This document shows positions 1 to 9,337 of a DNA stretch of 56,872 bases, one piece after another. The notes below the pieces were generated by a model, which saw only the letters and a program-made list of their open reading frames with translations, ran no database searches and had not been told where the DNA came from. Position 1 is the first letter of the stretch. Each line of letters opens with the position of its first letter. The stretch is from Pseudomonas morbosilactucae. Lineage in GTDB: Bacteria; Pseudomonadota; Gammaproteobacteria; Pseudomonadales; Pseudomonadaceae. The translations under genes were made by a program, and so were the position numbers. The stretch is taken from NCBI RefSeq assembly GCF_023241715.1, contig NZ_JALQCW010000056.1, positions 1-56,872 of the forward strand, read 5' to 3'.

Positions 1-1485
1 CACGGTGGGCTTGAGGGTTTTACCGGTACGGGCGGCAAAGGCCTTGGCCAGGCCAACGAAAATCTCCCAGTCGTGCAACGCGCCTTCGGGCTTGGGCAGG
101 ATCGCCCGATTGAAACGGCTGACATTACGCACCGCGAACATGTTGAAGGTGGTGTCGTAGTGATCGTTCTCCAGGGCCGACGTCGAAGGCAGGATCAAGT
201 CCGCGTAACGAGTGGTCTCGTTGATGTACAGGTCGAGGCTGACCATGAACTCGAGACCGTCCAGGGCCTGCTCCAACTGCCGACCATTGGGGGTGGACAG
301 CACCGGATTGCCCGCCACGGTAATCAGGGCGCGCACTTGGCCCTCCCCTTCGGTGAGCATTTCCTCCGCCAACGCCGCCACCGGCAACTCGCCGCCATAC
401 TCGGGGCGCCCGGAAACCCGGCTTTGCCAAACGTTAAAGTGCCCGCCCGAAGTCGCTGCCACCAGGTCCACCGCCGGCTCGGTGCACAGGGCCCCGCCGA
501 CTCGATCGAGGTTGCCGGTCACCAGGTTGAGCAATTGCACCAACCAGTGACACAAGGTGCCAAAGGCCTGGGTCGACACGCCCATGCGCCCGTAGCACAC
601 GGCCTTGTCCGCCCCGGCGAAATCCCGCGCCAACTGGCGAATCTGCTCGGCGGGAATGGAGCACAGGGGGCTCATGGCTTCCGGACTGAACGTGGAAATC
701 GCCTGACGCACCTCGGCCAGGCCATCGACTTCAAGGTGGCTGTCGCGGGTCGGTCCTTCCTCGAAGATCGTGTGCAAAAGGCCAAACAGCAACGCCACAT
801 CGCCACCGGGCCGGACAAACAGATGCTGGTCGGCAATCGCAGCCGTTTCACTGCGGCGCGGGTCGACCACCACCACTTTTCCGCCTCGGGCCTGGATGGC
901 TTTCAGGCGCTTCTCCACGTCCGGTACGGTCATGATGCTGCCGTTGGACGCCAATGGATTGCCGCCGAGGATCAACATGAAGTCGGTGTGGTCGATGTCG
1001 GGAATCGGCAGCAACAAACCATGGCCGTACATCAGGTAGCTGCTCAAGTGCTGGGGCAGTTGATCCACCGACGTCGCAGAGAAACGGTTACGGGTCTGCA
1101 ACAGGCCCAGAAAGTAATTGCTGTGGGTCATCAGCCCGTAGTTGTGCACGCTGGGGTTGCCCTGGTAGGTGGCCACCGCATTGTTGCCATGGCGCTCCTG
1201 AATCTGCGCCAGGCCCTCGGCCACTTGGCTGAAGGCGTCTTCCCAAGCGATCGGCTGCCACTCGCTGCCGACCCTGAGCATGGGTTGGCGCAGGCGATCC
1301 GGGTCATTCTGAATGTCTTGCAAGGCCACCGCCTTGGGGCAGATGTGGCCGCGACTGAAGCTGTCTTGCGGGTCGCCCTTGATCGAGGTGATCTGCAGTT
1401 GCCCCGCAGTTTCAGTGGTTTCGATGTTCAGGCCGCAGATGGCTTCGCACAGATGGCAGGCACGGTGGTGGAGAGTCTTGGTCAT
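1..1485 (-). CDS. Molybdopterin-dependent oxidoreductase, 5' part only (runs off the window start)
   Basis: The reverse strand is open from an ATG at 1485 to the window edge (495 codons), so the C-terminus is missing. The N-terminus carries a C-x2-C-x3-C cluster motif (HRACHLCEAICG, residues about 8-19) with a fourth cysteine in HICPK near residue 50. This is the [4Fe-4S] site of bis-MGD enzymes of the formate dehydrogenase/nitrate reductase superfamily. Further on are typical segments such as ILGGNPLASNG, VVVDPRRSETA and LPSTSALENDHYD. The ligand position to molybdenum could not be assigned with confidence. No twin-arginine signal is visible, so a cytoplasmic enzyme is likely. Substrate unknown. 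Family call is firm; specific activity is not. Confidence 0.85.
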   Translation of the reverse strand, partial: MTKTLHHRACHLCEAICGLNIETTETAGQLQITSIKGDPQDSFSRGHICPKAVALQDIQNDPDRLRQPMLRVGSEWQPIAWEDAFSQVAEGLAQIQERHGNNAVATYQGNPSVHNYGLMTHSNYFLGLLQTRNRFSATSVDQLPQHLSSYLMYGHGLLLPIPDIDHTDFMLILGGNPLASNGSIMTVPDVEKRLKAIQARGGKVVVVDPRRSETAAIADQHLFVRPGGDVALLFGLLHTIFEEGPTRDSHLEVDGLAEVRQAISTFSPEAMSPLCSIPAEQIRQLARDFAGADKAVCYGRMGVSTQAFGTLCHWLVQLLNLVTGNLDRVGGALCTEPAVDLVAATSGGHFNVWQSRVSGRPEYGGELPVAALAEEMLTEGEGQVRALITVAGNPVLSTPNGRQLEQALDGLEFMVSLDLYINETTRYADLILPSTSALENDHYDTTFNMFAVRNVSRFNRAILPKPEGALHDWEIFVGLAKAFAARTGKTLKPTV

Positions 1486-1989
1486 GGCCAGTCTCTATTC
1501 TAGGAAGGGCGGCCAGCGCCCGGCCGCGAGAAGAAAACTATGATCCCGGGCCCGCCACGACACCAGAGACGTTCGTCCTGTGAATCGCAGAGCATCAGGC
1601 TTGCCGATAGCGGCCCATGGCGTGTTGCGTGAGAAAATGTTTCAAGCTGCCGCCGCGAACGATCCCTGCTGGCTGGGCCTTGGCCCACCGTTCAAAAACC
1701 GACCACACCCCCATTGCGCGCGCCCTAGTCGATTGCCAAGGCCCTTGGGGGCAGTGTACAAATGCCGGGCTGCTGTCAGGAAACCGGCTGTCATAGCGCT
1801 AGCGCACTCGCGCCCTAGCCTCTCTGAGTTCCCCTAAACGCCGTAGCCCTATTGGTAAGACGCGACATTTAATGTCAATATCGCGCCTTCCCCTATTTCG
1901 TCGCCCCGTGCGGCTTTCGCCGCAGGTCTCGCCCGTTTTCCTTATAAACAAGGCTTTGAGTATCTGCGGTCTGTTGCAAAAGGTAGTTA
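1486..1989. other. Intergenic region upstream of argF (about 500 bp)
   Basis: No convincing gene. Small ORFs on both strands lack a ribosome-binding site or family resemblance. Near its right end is a candidate ArgR site (1852-1867 and flank), followed by a TATAAA-like -10 at about 1941-1947 that could serve argF. The left 350 bp holds nothing I recognise apart from a short GCGGCC/GGCCGC inverted repeat just after the oxidoreductase start. Confidence 0.5.
1852..1891 (-). promoter_or_regulatory. Candidate ArgR operator upstream of argF
   Basis: On the minus strand TGTCGC (1862-1867) is followed after 8 bases by AA (1852-1853), an exact match to the Pseudomonas ArgR half-site TGTCGC-N8-AA as I remember it. 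A weaker half-site (AGGCGC, 4 of 6) begins 21 bases upstream in the same orientation, the spacing expected of a two-half-site box. ArgR represses argF in P. aeruginosa. The second half-site is poor, so confidence is moderate. Confidence 0.45.
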
Positions 1990-1992
1990 ATG

Positions 1993-2913
1993 ATGAGCGC
2001 AAGGCACTTTCTCTCCCTGATGGATTGCACGCCCGAAGAGCTGGTCAGTGTGATTCGTCGAGGCATCGAGCTGAAGGACCTGCGTAACCGCGGCGTACTC
2101 TTCGAGCCATTGAAAAACCGCGTGCTCGGCATGATTTTCGAGAAGTCGTCGACCCGTACCCGGCTGTCCTTCGAAGCCGGCATGATCCAGCTCGGCGGCC
2201 AGGCCATCTTCCTTTCCCCGCGGGACACCCAACTGGGTCGCGGCGAACCCATCAGCGACTGCGCCATCGTCATGTCGCGCATGCTCGACGCTGTGATGAT
2301 CCGCACCTTCGCCCACAGCACCCTGACCGAGTTTGCGGCCAACTCCCGCGTACCGGTGATCAACGGCCTGTCCGATGACCTGCACCCCTGCCAGTTGCTG
2401 GCCGACATGCAAACCTTCCAGGAACATCGCGGCTCGATCCAGGGCAAGACCGTGGCCTGGATCGGCGACGGCAACAACATGTGCAACAGTTATATAGAAG
2501 CAGCGATCCAGTTCGACTTCCAACTGCGCATCGCCTGCCCGGAAGGCTATGAACCCAACCCCGAATTCGTCGCCCAGGCTGGCGATCGCGTGACCATCGT
2601 CCGCGATCCAAAGGATGCCGTGACCGGCGCCCACCTGGTCAGCACCGATGTCTGGACCTCCATGGGCCAGGAAGAAGAAACCGCCAAGCGCCTGGCTCTG
2701 TTCGCACCGTTCCAGGTGACCCGCGCCCTGCTCGACCTGGCAGCCGAGGACGTGCTGTTCATGCACTGCCTGCCGGCCCACCGCGGCGAGGAAATCAGCC
2801 TCGACCTGCTGGACGACCCGCGTTCAGTGGCGTGGGACCAGGCCGAAAACCGCCTGCACGCACAAAAGGCCCTGCTCGAATTTCTGGTCGAGCCGGCGTA
2901 CCACCACGCATGA
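1993..2913 (+). CDS. argF: Anabolic ornithine carbamoyltransferase
   Basis: Converts ornithine plus carbamoyl phosphate to citrulline in arginine synthesis; cytoplasmic. 306 residues, usual length. The carbamoyl phosphate loop STRTRLSFE lies near residue 55, HPCQLLADM near 133 and HCLPAHRGEE near 260, all intact. The sequence is nearly identical to what I recall of P. aeruginosa ArgF. Two ATGs are adjacent (1990 and 1993). I chose the second because the family begins MSARHFLSLMD and the AAGG at 1980-1983 is then 9 bases away. The stop overlaps the next start (ATGA at 2910-2913), so the ABC ATPase is translationally coupled. An ArgR-like site lies upstream. Confidence 0.97.
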   Translation: MSARHFLSLMDCTPEELVSVIRRGIELKDLRNRGVLFEPLKNRVLGMIFEKSSTRTRLSFEAGMIQLGGQAIFLSPRDTQLGRGEPISDCAIVMSRMLDAVMIRTFAHSTLTEFAANSRVPVINGLSDDLHPCQLLADMQTFQEHRGSIQGKTVAWIGDGNNMCNSYIEAAIQFDFQLRIACPEGYEPNPEFVAQAGDRVTIVRDPKDAVTGAHLVSTDVWTSMGQEEETAKRLALFAPFQVTRALLDLAAEDVLFMHCLPAHRGEEISLDLLDDPRSVAWDQAENRLHAQKALLEFLVEPAYHHA

Positions 2914-4019
2914 GCCAGCCATTACTGCTGAACCTGCGCAATCTGGCATGCGGCTATCAGGACCAACGGGTCGTACAGAACCTTAACCTGCACCTCAATG
3001 CCGGGGACATCGGTTGCCTGCTGGGGTCCTCGGGCTGCGGCAAAACCACCACCCTGCGCGCCATCGCCGGCTTTGAGCCGGTGCACGAAGGTGAAATCCA
3101 GCTAGCGGGCGAGACCATCTCCAGCGCCGGTTTCACCCTGGCACCGGAGAAACGGCGCATCGGCATGGTGTTCCAGGACTACGCGCTGTTTCCCCACTTG
3201 AGTGTGGCGGACAACATCGCCTTCGGTATCCGCAAGCATCCACAGAAGGACCGCGTGGTCGAGGAACTGCTGGAACTGGTGAACCTGAAGAACCTCGGCA
3301 AGCGCTTCCCCCACGAACTCTCCGGCGGCCAGCAACAACGGGTCGCCCTGGCCCGGGCCCTGGCCCCTGAGCCGCAGTTGCTGCTGCTCGACGAACCCTT
3401 CTCCAACCTCGATGGCGAGCTGCGACGCAAGCTCAGCCATGAAGTGCGGGACATCCTCAAGGCCCGTGGCACCAGCGCAATTTTGGTGACTCACGACCAG
3501 GAAGAAGCCTTTGCTGTCAGCGATCACGTCGGGGTATTCAAGGAAGGCCGCCTGGAGCAGTGGGACACGCCCTACAACCTCTATCACGAACCACTGACAC
3601 CCTTTGTCGCCAGCTTTATCGGCCAGGGTTACTTTATTCGCGGCCAGTTGAGCAGCCCGGAGTCGGTGCAGACCGAACTGGGTGAGCTGCGTGGCAACCG
3701 TGCCTACACCTGGCCCCAGGGCGGCGCGGTGGATGTACTGCTGCGCCCGGACGACATCGTCTATGCGCCGGACAGCGCGCTCAAGGCACGGATTGTCGGC
3801 AAGACCTTCCTCGGCGCCTCGACCCTGTATCGCCTGCAACTGCCCACCGGCAGCCAGCTGGAGTCGATCTTCCCAAGCCACGCCGACCATGGCGTCGGCA
3901 GCGATGTGGGCATTCGCGTCGCCGCCGAACACCTGGTGCTGTTTCAGGCTTCCGGCAGCACGGCCGCGCAAATCCCTAAAAGCGAATCAGGGGTGCGCCG
4001 CTACAGCAGCGCCCACTGA
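2910..4019 (+). CDS. ABC transporter ATP-binding protein, iron(III)/polyamine type (FbpC/PotA-like)
   Basis: 369 residues from the ATG that overlaps the argF stop. An upstream in-frame extension lies inside argF and is rejected. Walker A GSSGCGKTT (about residue 35), Q-loop VFQDYALFPH, signature LSGGQQQRVALARAL, Walker B LLLLDEPFSNLD and the switch histidine in LVTHDQEE are all present. The C-terminal ~130 residues look like the TOBE regulatory domain of FbpC/PotA proteins. It would energise an importer, but no permease or binding-protein gene is beside it, so its partner lies elsewhere. P. aeruginosa has the same argF-ATPase arrangement (PA3537-PA3538) as I recall. Substrate assignment is by family only. 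Confidence 0.85.
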   Translation: MSQPLLLNLRNLACGYQDQRVVQNLNLHLNAGDIGCLLGSSGCGKTTTLRAIAGFEPVHEGEIQLAGETISSAGFTLAPEKRRIGMVFQDYALFPHLSVADNIAFGIRKHPQKDRVVEELLELVNLKNLGKRFPHELSGGQQQRVALARALAPEPQLLLLDEPFSNLDGELRRKLSHEVRDILKARGTSAILVTHDQEEAFAVSDHVGVFKEGRLEQWDTPYNLYHEPLTPFVASFIGQGYFIRGQLSSPESVQTELGELRGNRAYTWPQGGAVDVLLRPDDIVYAPDSALKARIVGKTFLGASTLYRLQLPTGSQLESIFPSHADHGVGSDVGIRVAAEHLVLFQASGSTAAQIPKSESGVRRYSSAH

Positions 4020-4026
4020 GGCTGAA

Positions 4027-4050
4027 GCGGAGCTGGCCTACCGGCTCCGC
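4027..4050. terminator. Stem-loop between convergent ABC ATPase and PhzF genes
   Basis: GCGGAGCTGG (4027-4036) pairs with CCGGCTCCGC (4041-4050) around a CCTA tetraloop, with one G-T wobble. It lies exactly between two convergent genes. There is no clear T-run on either side, so it may be a weak bidirectional terminator or an RNA 3'-end stabiliser. Confidence 0.4.
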
Positions 4051-4057
4051 GGCAACC

Positions 4058-4840
4058 TTATCCCAGCAATAACGTGCCGCTGGCCACCCGCGTGGCATGC
4101 CCGCCGATCCTCACCCGCTCCCCCTGTAACCGACAAAACAATGCCCCGCCTCGCGCAGAACGCTGATAGGCGGTCAGGCTCAGTTTGTCCAACCGTTGGG
4201 CCCAGTAAGGGATCAGGCAGCAGTGGGTCGAGCCGGTGACCGGGTCCTCATTGAGACCGATGGCCGGCGCGAAGTAACGGGAAACGAAATCGTGCTGCTG
4301 CCCCTGGGCCGTGACAATGACCCCGGGCCACGGCAGCGCCGCCAGTGCCGCCATGTCTGGCCGGCAATCCAGCACCGCCTGCTCGGACTCCAGCACCACC
4401 AACAGCTCATTGGCCGCCAGCAGCTCGACCACTGCCACACCCAAGGCCTTGGCCACGCCCTCAATCCCGTCAACCGCCCGCGGCGTCCTCCGCGGGAAGT
4501 CCAGCCACAGGAGCCCGTCTTCACGACTGACGCTCAAGGGGCCTGACTGGCTGTTGAACTCAATGCGCTGCGCCGACTCGCCGTACACTTCGAACAGCAC
4601 ATAGGCGCTGGCCAAGGTAGCGTGGCCGCACAGGGCGACTTCAGTGGTCGGGGTGAACCAGCGGATCCGCCAGCCCTCGGCTTCACGCACGACAAAAGTG
4701 GTTTCCGACAGGTTGTGCTCAGCGGCGATCTTTTGCATCAACTCATCGCTGAGCCAGGCCTCCAGGCGATAGACCATCGCCGGGTTGCCACCGAAGGGCT
4801 GATCGCTGAACGCATCGATTTGATGAAACTCAAGCTGCAT
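4058..4840 (-). CDS. PhzF family epimerase/isomerase-like protein
   Basis: 260 residues starting MQLEFHQIDAFSD, after GGAGAAACCCT on the minus strand, a good ribosome-binding site. A longer reading to 4903 lacks such a site. The PhzF/DapF-like fold is indicated by FGGNPAMVYRL near residue 17, the LSETTFV segment containing the catalytic glutamate around residue 45, CGHATLASAYVLF near 75 and EDPVTGSTHCCL near 210. Most chromosomal PhzF homologues are not phenazine enzymes; none of the other phz genes is here. Substrate unknown. It converges on the argF-ABC pair and precedes ybaK on the same strand. Confidence 0.85.
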   Translation of the reverse strand: MQLEFHQIDAFSDQPFGGNPAMVYRLEAWLSDELMQKIAAEHNLSETTFVVREAEGWRIRWFTPTTEVALCGHATLASAYVLFEVYGESAQRIEFNSQSGPLSVSREDGLLWLDFPRRTPRAVDGIEGVAKALGVAVVELLAANELLVVLESEQAVLDCRPDMAALAALPWPGVIVTAQGQQHDFVSRYFAPAIGLNEDPVTGSTHCCLIPYWAQRLDKLSLTAYQRSARGGALFCRLQGERVRIGGHATRVASGTLLLG

Positions 4841-4942
4841 AGGGTTTCTCCTTGAACATACGGCGGCCAGCATGAAGGCCGAGCGCCCAAACAGGACAGA
4901 CACAGAGCAGCGGATTTTTTTCCATACAGCAAGGGAGAGACG

Positions 4943-5413
4943 TCAGGCGCGCCCGATGTCGGCGAAGGTCGCCTGGGTGTGCTCCGCCAGCACCGACGCC
5001 GCCAACTCCACTTCCAGGCCCCGGCGCCCGGCGCTGACAAAGATGCTGGCAAACGGCTGGGCGCTGTTGTCGATAAAAGTCCGCAGGCGCTTCTTCTGGC
5101 CCAGCGGGCTGATGCCCCCCAACAAATAGCCGGTGGCACGTTGCGCAGCAGCCGGATCGGCCATTTCGGCTTTCTTGACCCCGGCAGCATGGGCCAGGGC
5201 CTTGAGGTCCAGGCTGCCAACCACGGGCACCACGGCCACCAGCAATTCGCCCTTTTCACTGCTGGCGAGCAAGGTCTTGAACACCTGGGCCGGATCGAGG
5301 TTGAGCTTTTCCGCCGCCTCAAGACCATAGGACGCCGCTTTGGGGTCATGTTCGTAACTGTGCACGCGATGTTCGGCGCGAACTTTTTTCAGCAGATCCA
5401 GTGCAGGGGTCAT
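4943..5413 (-). CDS. ybaK: Cys-tRNA(Pro)/Cys-tRNA(Cys) deacylase YbaK
   Basis: 156 residues from MTPALDLLKK, preceded by GGAGCTGTC on the minus strand. The upstream extension to 5479 has no ribosome-binding site. YbaK/EbsC proteins hydrolyse mischarged Cys-tRNA(Pro) in trans. Family features seen are VFKTLLA near residue 44, the VPVVGSLDLKALA segment, KKAEMADP, and TGYLLGGISPLGQKK near residue 100, which contains the conserved GGxSPxG. Length is typical. Probably monocistronic. Confidence 0.92.
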   Translation of the reverse strand: MTPALDLLKKVRAEHRVHSYEHDPKAASYGLEAAEKLNLDPAQVFKTLLASSEKGELLVAVVPVVGSLDLKALAHAAGVKKAEMADPAAAQRATGYLLGGISPLGQKKRLRTFIDNSAQPFASIFVSAGRRGLEVELAASVLAEHTQATFADIGRA

Positions 5414-5794
5414 GACAGCTCCAAGCGAGGGATAAAGAAGAAAAATACCGGACCGCGATTTTAGGTGATCCCAAGGCAAAACGCTCTAACTCAAGCCTTG
5501 TTAGCCAGGGGGCTGGAGGCTGCCAGGGGCATGGCCTCCTGCCACCCGCGATCGCCCCTTTAGCGGCGGGCGCGATCATTCACCGGGTTGATTGCTACAA
5601 AATGACTGACGGTTCACTTTCGACCTTTGACAGCAGTGTTTCTTGTCTATATTTTTTCGTTTGTGAATATCGTAGGGTGTTCACCGCAGCACGCGGCAAC
5701 ACGCCGACGCCAGGATGGGGATTCTGGCCGAGGTCAATATCGAGCTCAGCCTCCTGAGCCAGAGCGCCAGACAACAACAAAAACCGAGGTTTCA
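5414..5794. other. Promoter region of the glpFKR operon
   Basis: About 380 bp between divergent ybaK and glpF. It contains an exact -35 TTGACA (5627-5632), -10 candidates TATATT (5648-5653, spacer 15) or TATTTT (5650-5655, spacer 17), and an overlapping GlpR-like operator. The left 200 bp shows no gene or repeat I can name. The open frame leading into glpF from 5627 is an artefact because the glpF start is fixed by its ribosome-binding site. Confidence 0.5.
5652..5671 (+). promoter_or_regulatory. Candidate GlpR operator upstream of glpF
   Basis: Compared by eye with the E. coli GlpR consensus WATKYTCGWTAWCGMRMATW, the sequence at 5652-5671 matches 14 of 20 positions, including TTTTCG and GAA-AT arms. 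It overlaps the downstream end of the -10 region, a position where a bound repressor blocks polymerase. GlpR is encoded two genes downstream. Confidence 0.5.
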
Positions 5795-6646
5795 ATGACA
5801 ACTGCTCTACAACAACCGTCGCTATCGGGCCAGTGCATGGCCGAGTTTCTGGGCACCGCCTTATTGATCTTCTTCGGCACCGGTTGCGTTGCCGCGCTCA
5901 AAGTCGCGGGTGCCAGCTTCGGCCTGTGGGAAATCAGCATCATCTGGGGGATCGGCGTGAGCATGGCGATCTACCTCACTGCCGGCGTGTCCGGCGCGCA
6001 CTTGAACCCTGCCGTGAGCATCGCCCTGTGCCTGTTTGCCGACTTTGAAAAGCGCAAACTGCCCTTCTACATCCTGGCGCAAATCGCCGGCGCCTTCTGC
6101 GCGGCGTTCTTGGTGTATACCCTCTACAGCAACCTGTTCTTCGATTTCGAACAAAGCCATCAAATGATCCGAGGCTCCCAAGCCAGCCTGGAATTGGCCT
6201 CAGTGTTCTCCACCTACCCGCATCCGTCCCTGTCCACGGCCCAGGCGTTCCTGGTGGAAGTGGTCATTACCGCGATCCTGATGGGTGTGATCATGTCCCT
6301 GACCGACGACAACAACGGCCTGCCCCGTGGCCCGATGGCCCCGCTGCTGATCGGCCTGCTGATTGCCGTAATCGGCAGTGCCATGGGCCCGCTGACCGGC
6401 TTTGCGATGAACCCGGCTCGTGACTTCGGTCCTAAACTGATGGCGTTCTTCACCGGCTGGGGTGAAATCGCCTTCACCGGCGGCCGTGACATTCCATATT
6501 TCCTGGTACCGATTTTTGCTCCGATCCTCGGTGCCTGTTTGGGTGCGGCAGCGTATCGCGGGCTGATTGCCCGTCATCTGCCCAGCGCCCTCCCTGCTAC
6601 AAAGGATGCAGAAGCGGCCACTGACGGCAAAGTAAGAACTTCTTGA
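5795..6646 (+). CDS. glpF: Glycerol uptake facilitator (aquaglyceroporin)
   Basis: 283 residues starting MTTALQQPSLSGQC, with GAGG six bases upstream. It is an inner-membrane MIP-family channel with six membrane segments. The two half-helix pore motifs are visible: SGAHLNPAVS near residue 68 and GFAMNPARDFGPK near residue 208. The aspartate after NPAR is the residue that marks glycerol channels rather than water channels. It lets glycerol diffuse in, where GlpK traps it as glycerol-3-phosphate. First gene of glpF-glpK-glpR; the promoter and a GlpR-like operator lie directly upstream. Confidence 0.96.
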   Translation: MTTALQQPSLSGQCMAEFLGTALLIFFGTGCVAALKVAGASFGLWEISIIWGIGVSMAIYLTAGVSGAHLNPAVSIALCLFADFEKRKLPFYILAQIAGAFCAAFLVYTLYSNLFFDFEQSHQMIRGSQASLELASVFSTYPHPSLSTAQAFLVEVVITAILMGVIMSLTDDNNGLPRGPMAPLLIGLLIAVIGSAMGPLTGFAMNPARDFGPKLMAFFTGWGEIAFTGGRDIPYFLVPIFAPILGACLGAAAYRGLIARHLPSALPATKDAEAATDGKVRTS

Positions 6647-6721
6647 AACCGCGGCGCGAGGTCCTGCCCACTTCGACCTTGCGCCCCACATCACTCCCTT
6701 ATTTCGTCCAAGGCAATCGAC

Positions 6722-8227
<1,506 letters not shown>

Positions 8228-8311
8228 GCCAAGGGCTGGCGTGTAACTGGTCGGGAGCAGCTTCCTGCGGCATCATGGGCAAATTTTGCACGGCAGCCCA
8301 AAGGAAGCCCC

Positions 8312-9067
8312 ATGAATCTGCCTCCCCGCCAGCAACAAATCCTCGATCTGGTCCGCGAACGCGGCTATGTCAGCATCGAGGAAATGGCTCAGTTATTCGT
8401 CGTGACCCCGCAAACCATCCGCCGCGATATCAACCAGCTGGCGGAAGCCAACCTGCTGCGCCGCTACCATGGCGGCGCTGCTTATGACTCCAGCGTGGAA
8501 AACACCGCCTACGCGATGCGCGCCGATCAGATGCGCGATGAGAAGCAACGCATCGGCGAAGCCATCGCCGCACAAATCCCCGATCACGCCTCGCTGTTCA
8601 TCAACATCGGCACCACCACCGAATCCATCGCCCGGGCGCTGCTCAATCACAACCACCTGAAGATCATCACCAACAACCTGCACGTGGCGTCGATGCTCAG
8701 TGCCAAGGATGATTTCGATGTGCTGCTCACCGGCGGCACAGTGCGCCGCGACGGCGGTGTGGTGGGCCAGGCCAGCGTCGACTTCATCAACCAGTTCAAG
8801 GTCGACTTCGCCCTGGTGGGCATCAGCGGCATCGATGAAGACGGCAGCCTGCTGGACTTCGACTACCAGGAAGTACGCGTCTCCCAGGCGATCATCGCCA
8901 ATGCCCGGCAAGTGATCCTGGCGGCGGACTCCAGCAAATTCGGGCGCAACGCCATGATCCGCCTGGGACCGATCAGCTTGGTGGACTGCCTAGTGACGGA
9001 CCAGCAGCCCGTACCGGCGTTGGTGCAATTACTCAATCAGCACAAGGTTCGCCTGGAAGTGGTTTAA
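8312..9067 (+). CDS. glpR: Glycerol-3-phosphate regulon repressor, DeoR family
   Basis: 251 residues. The N-terminal DeoR helix-turn-helix contains SIEEMAQLFVVTPQTIRRDI (about residues 20-39). The C-terminal sugar-phosphate-sensing domain has INIGTTTESIARAL and LTGGTVRRDGGVVG near residue 135. GlpR represses glp genes and is released by glycerol-3-phosphate. It lies 84 bp after glpK in the typical Pseudomonas glpFKR-D order. Candidate operators before glpF and glpD suggest it controls both units and itself. Confidence 0.95.
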   Translation: MNLPPRQQQILDLVRERGYVSIEEMAQLFVVTPQTIRRDINQLAEANLLRRYHGGAAYDSSVENTAYAMRADQMRDEKQRIGEAIAAQIPDHASLFINIGTTTESIARALLNHNHLKIITNNLHVASMLSAKDDFDVLLTGGTVRRDGGVVGQASVDFINQFKVDFALVGISGIDEDGSLLDFDYQEVRVSQAIIANARQVILAADSSKFGRNAMIRLGPISLVDCLVTDQQPVPALVQLLNQHKVRLEVV

Positions 9068-9081
9068 CGCCAGCACCGCCG

Positions 9082-9190
9082 CCATCGCTGGCACGCCAGC
9101 GCCTACATGGGAATGCCATTGCTGCAGGAGCCCGGCTTGCCGGCGATGGCGTCCGCAAGATCGCTATCGCCGGCAAGCCGGCCCCACCGC
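9082..9190. repeat. REP element cluster after glpR
   Basis: A REP-type inverted pair: GCCCGGCTTGCCGGCGATGG (about 9129-9148) and CTATCGCCGGCAAGCCGGCC (about 9164-9182), plus a degenerate third copy, CGCTGGCACGCCAGCGCC, just upstream. The arms match the other REPs of this window. It lies in the gap between glpR and glpD, where it may stabilise the upstream transcript or attenuate read-through. Confidence 0.8.
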
Positions 9191-9276
9191 CTTTTGTTCA
9201 CAAATTTTCATTTGCCCGCCCTTCGATCAGTTTTTTCAATCGAAGTCGGGTGGCTGTGCCTGCGTTTATCAGCTAC

Positions 9277-9303
9277 CATTTTCGGAAATGAACATTAATG
9301 TTC
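9277..9303 (+). promoter_or_regulatory. Candidate GlpR operator upstream of glpD
   Basis: CATTTTCGGAAATGAACATT (9277-9296) matches the E. coli GlpR consensus at 16 of 20 positions by eye. Its right arm is part of a perfect 14-bp palindrome, GAACATTAATGTTC (9290-9303), so two half-sites overlap. It lies 35-60 bp before the glpD start. Confidence 0.55.
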
Positions 9304-9337
9304 GAATTCCAAGACAAAGAAATTGCGAGGCCAGCCG

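Noticed and set aside
73..1503. 476-residue plus-strand frame over the molybdopterin oxidoreductase
   Set aside because: The minus strand encodes clear Fe-S and MGD enzyme motifs; the plus frame has none.
9221..9245. CTTCGAT / ATCGAAG inverted repeat before glpD
   Set aside because: Short arms with an 11-base loop, no known match; could be a weak extra regulator site but not supportable.
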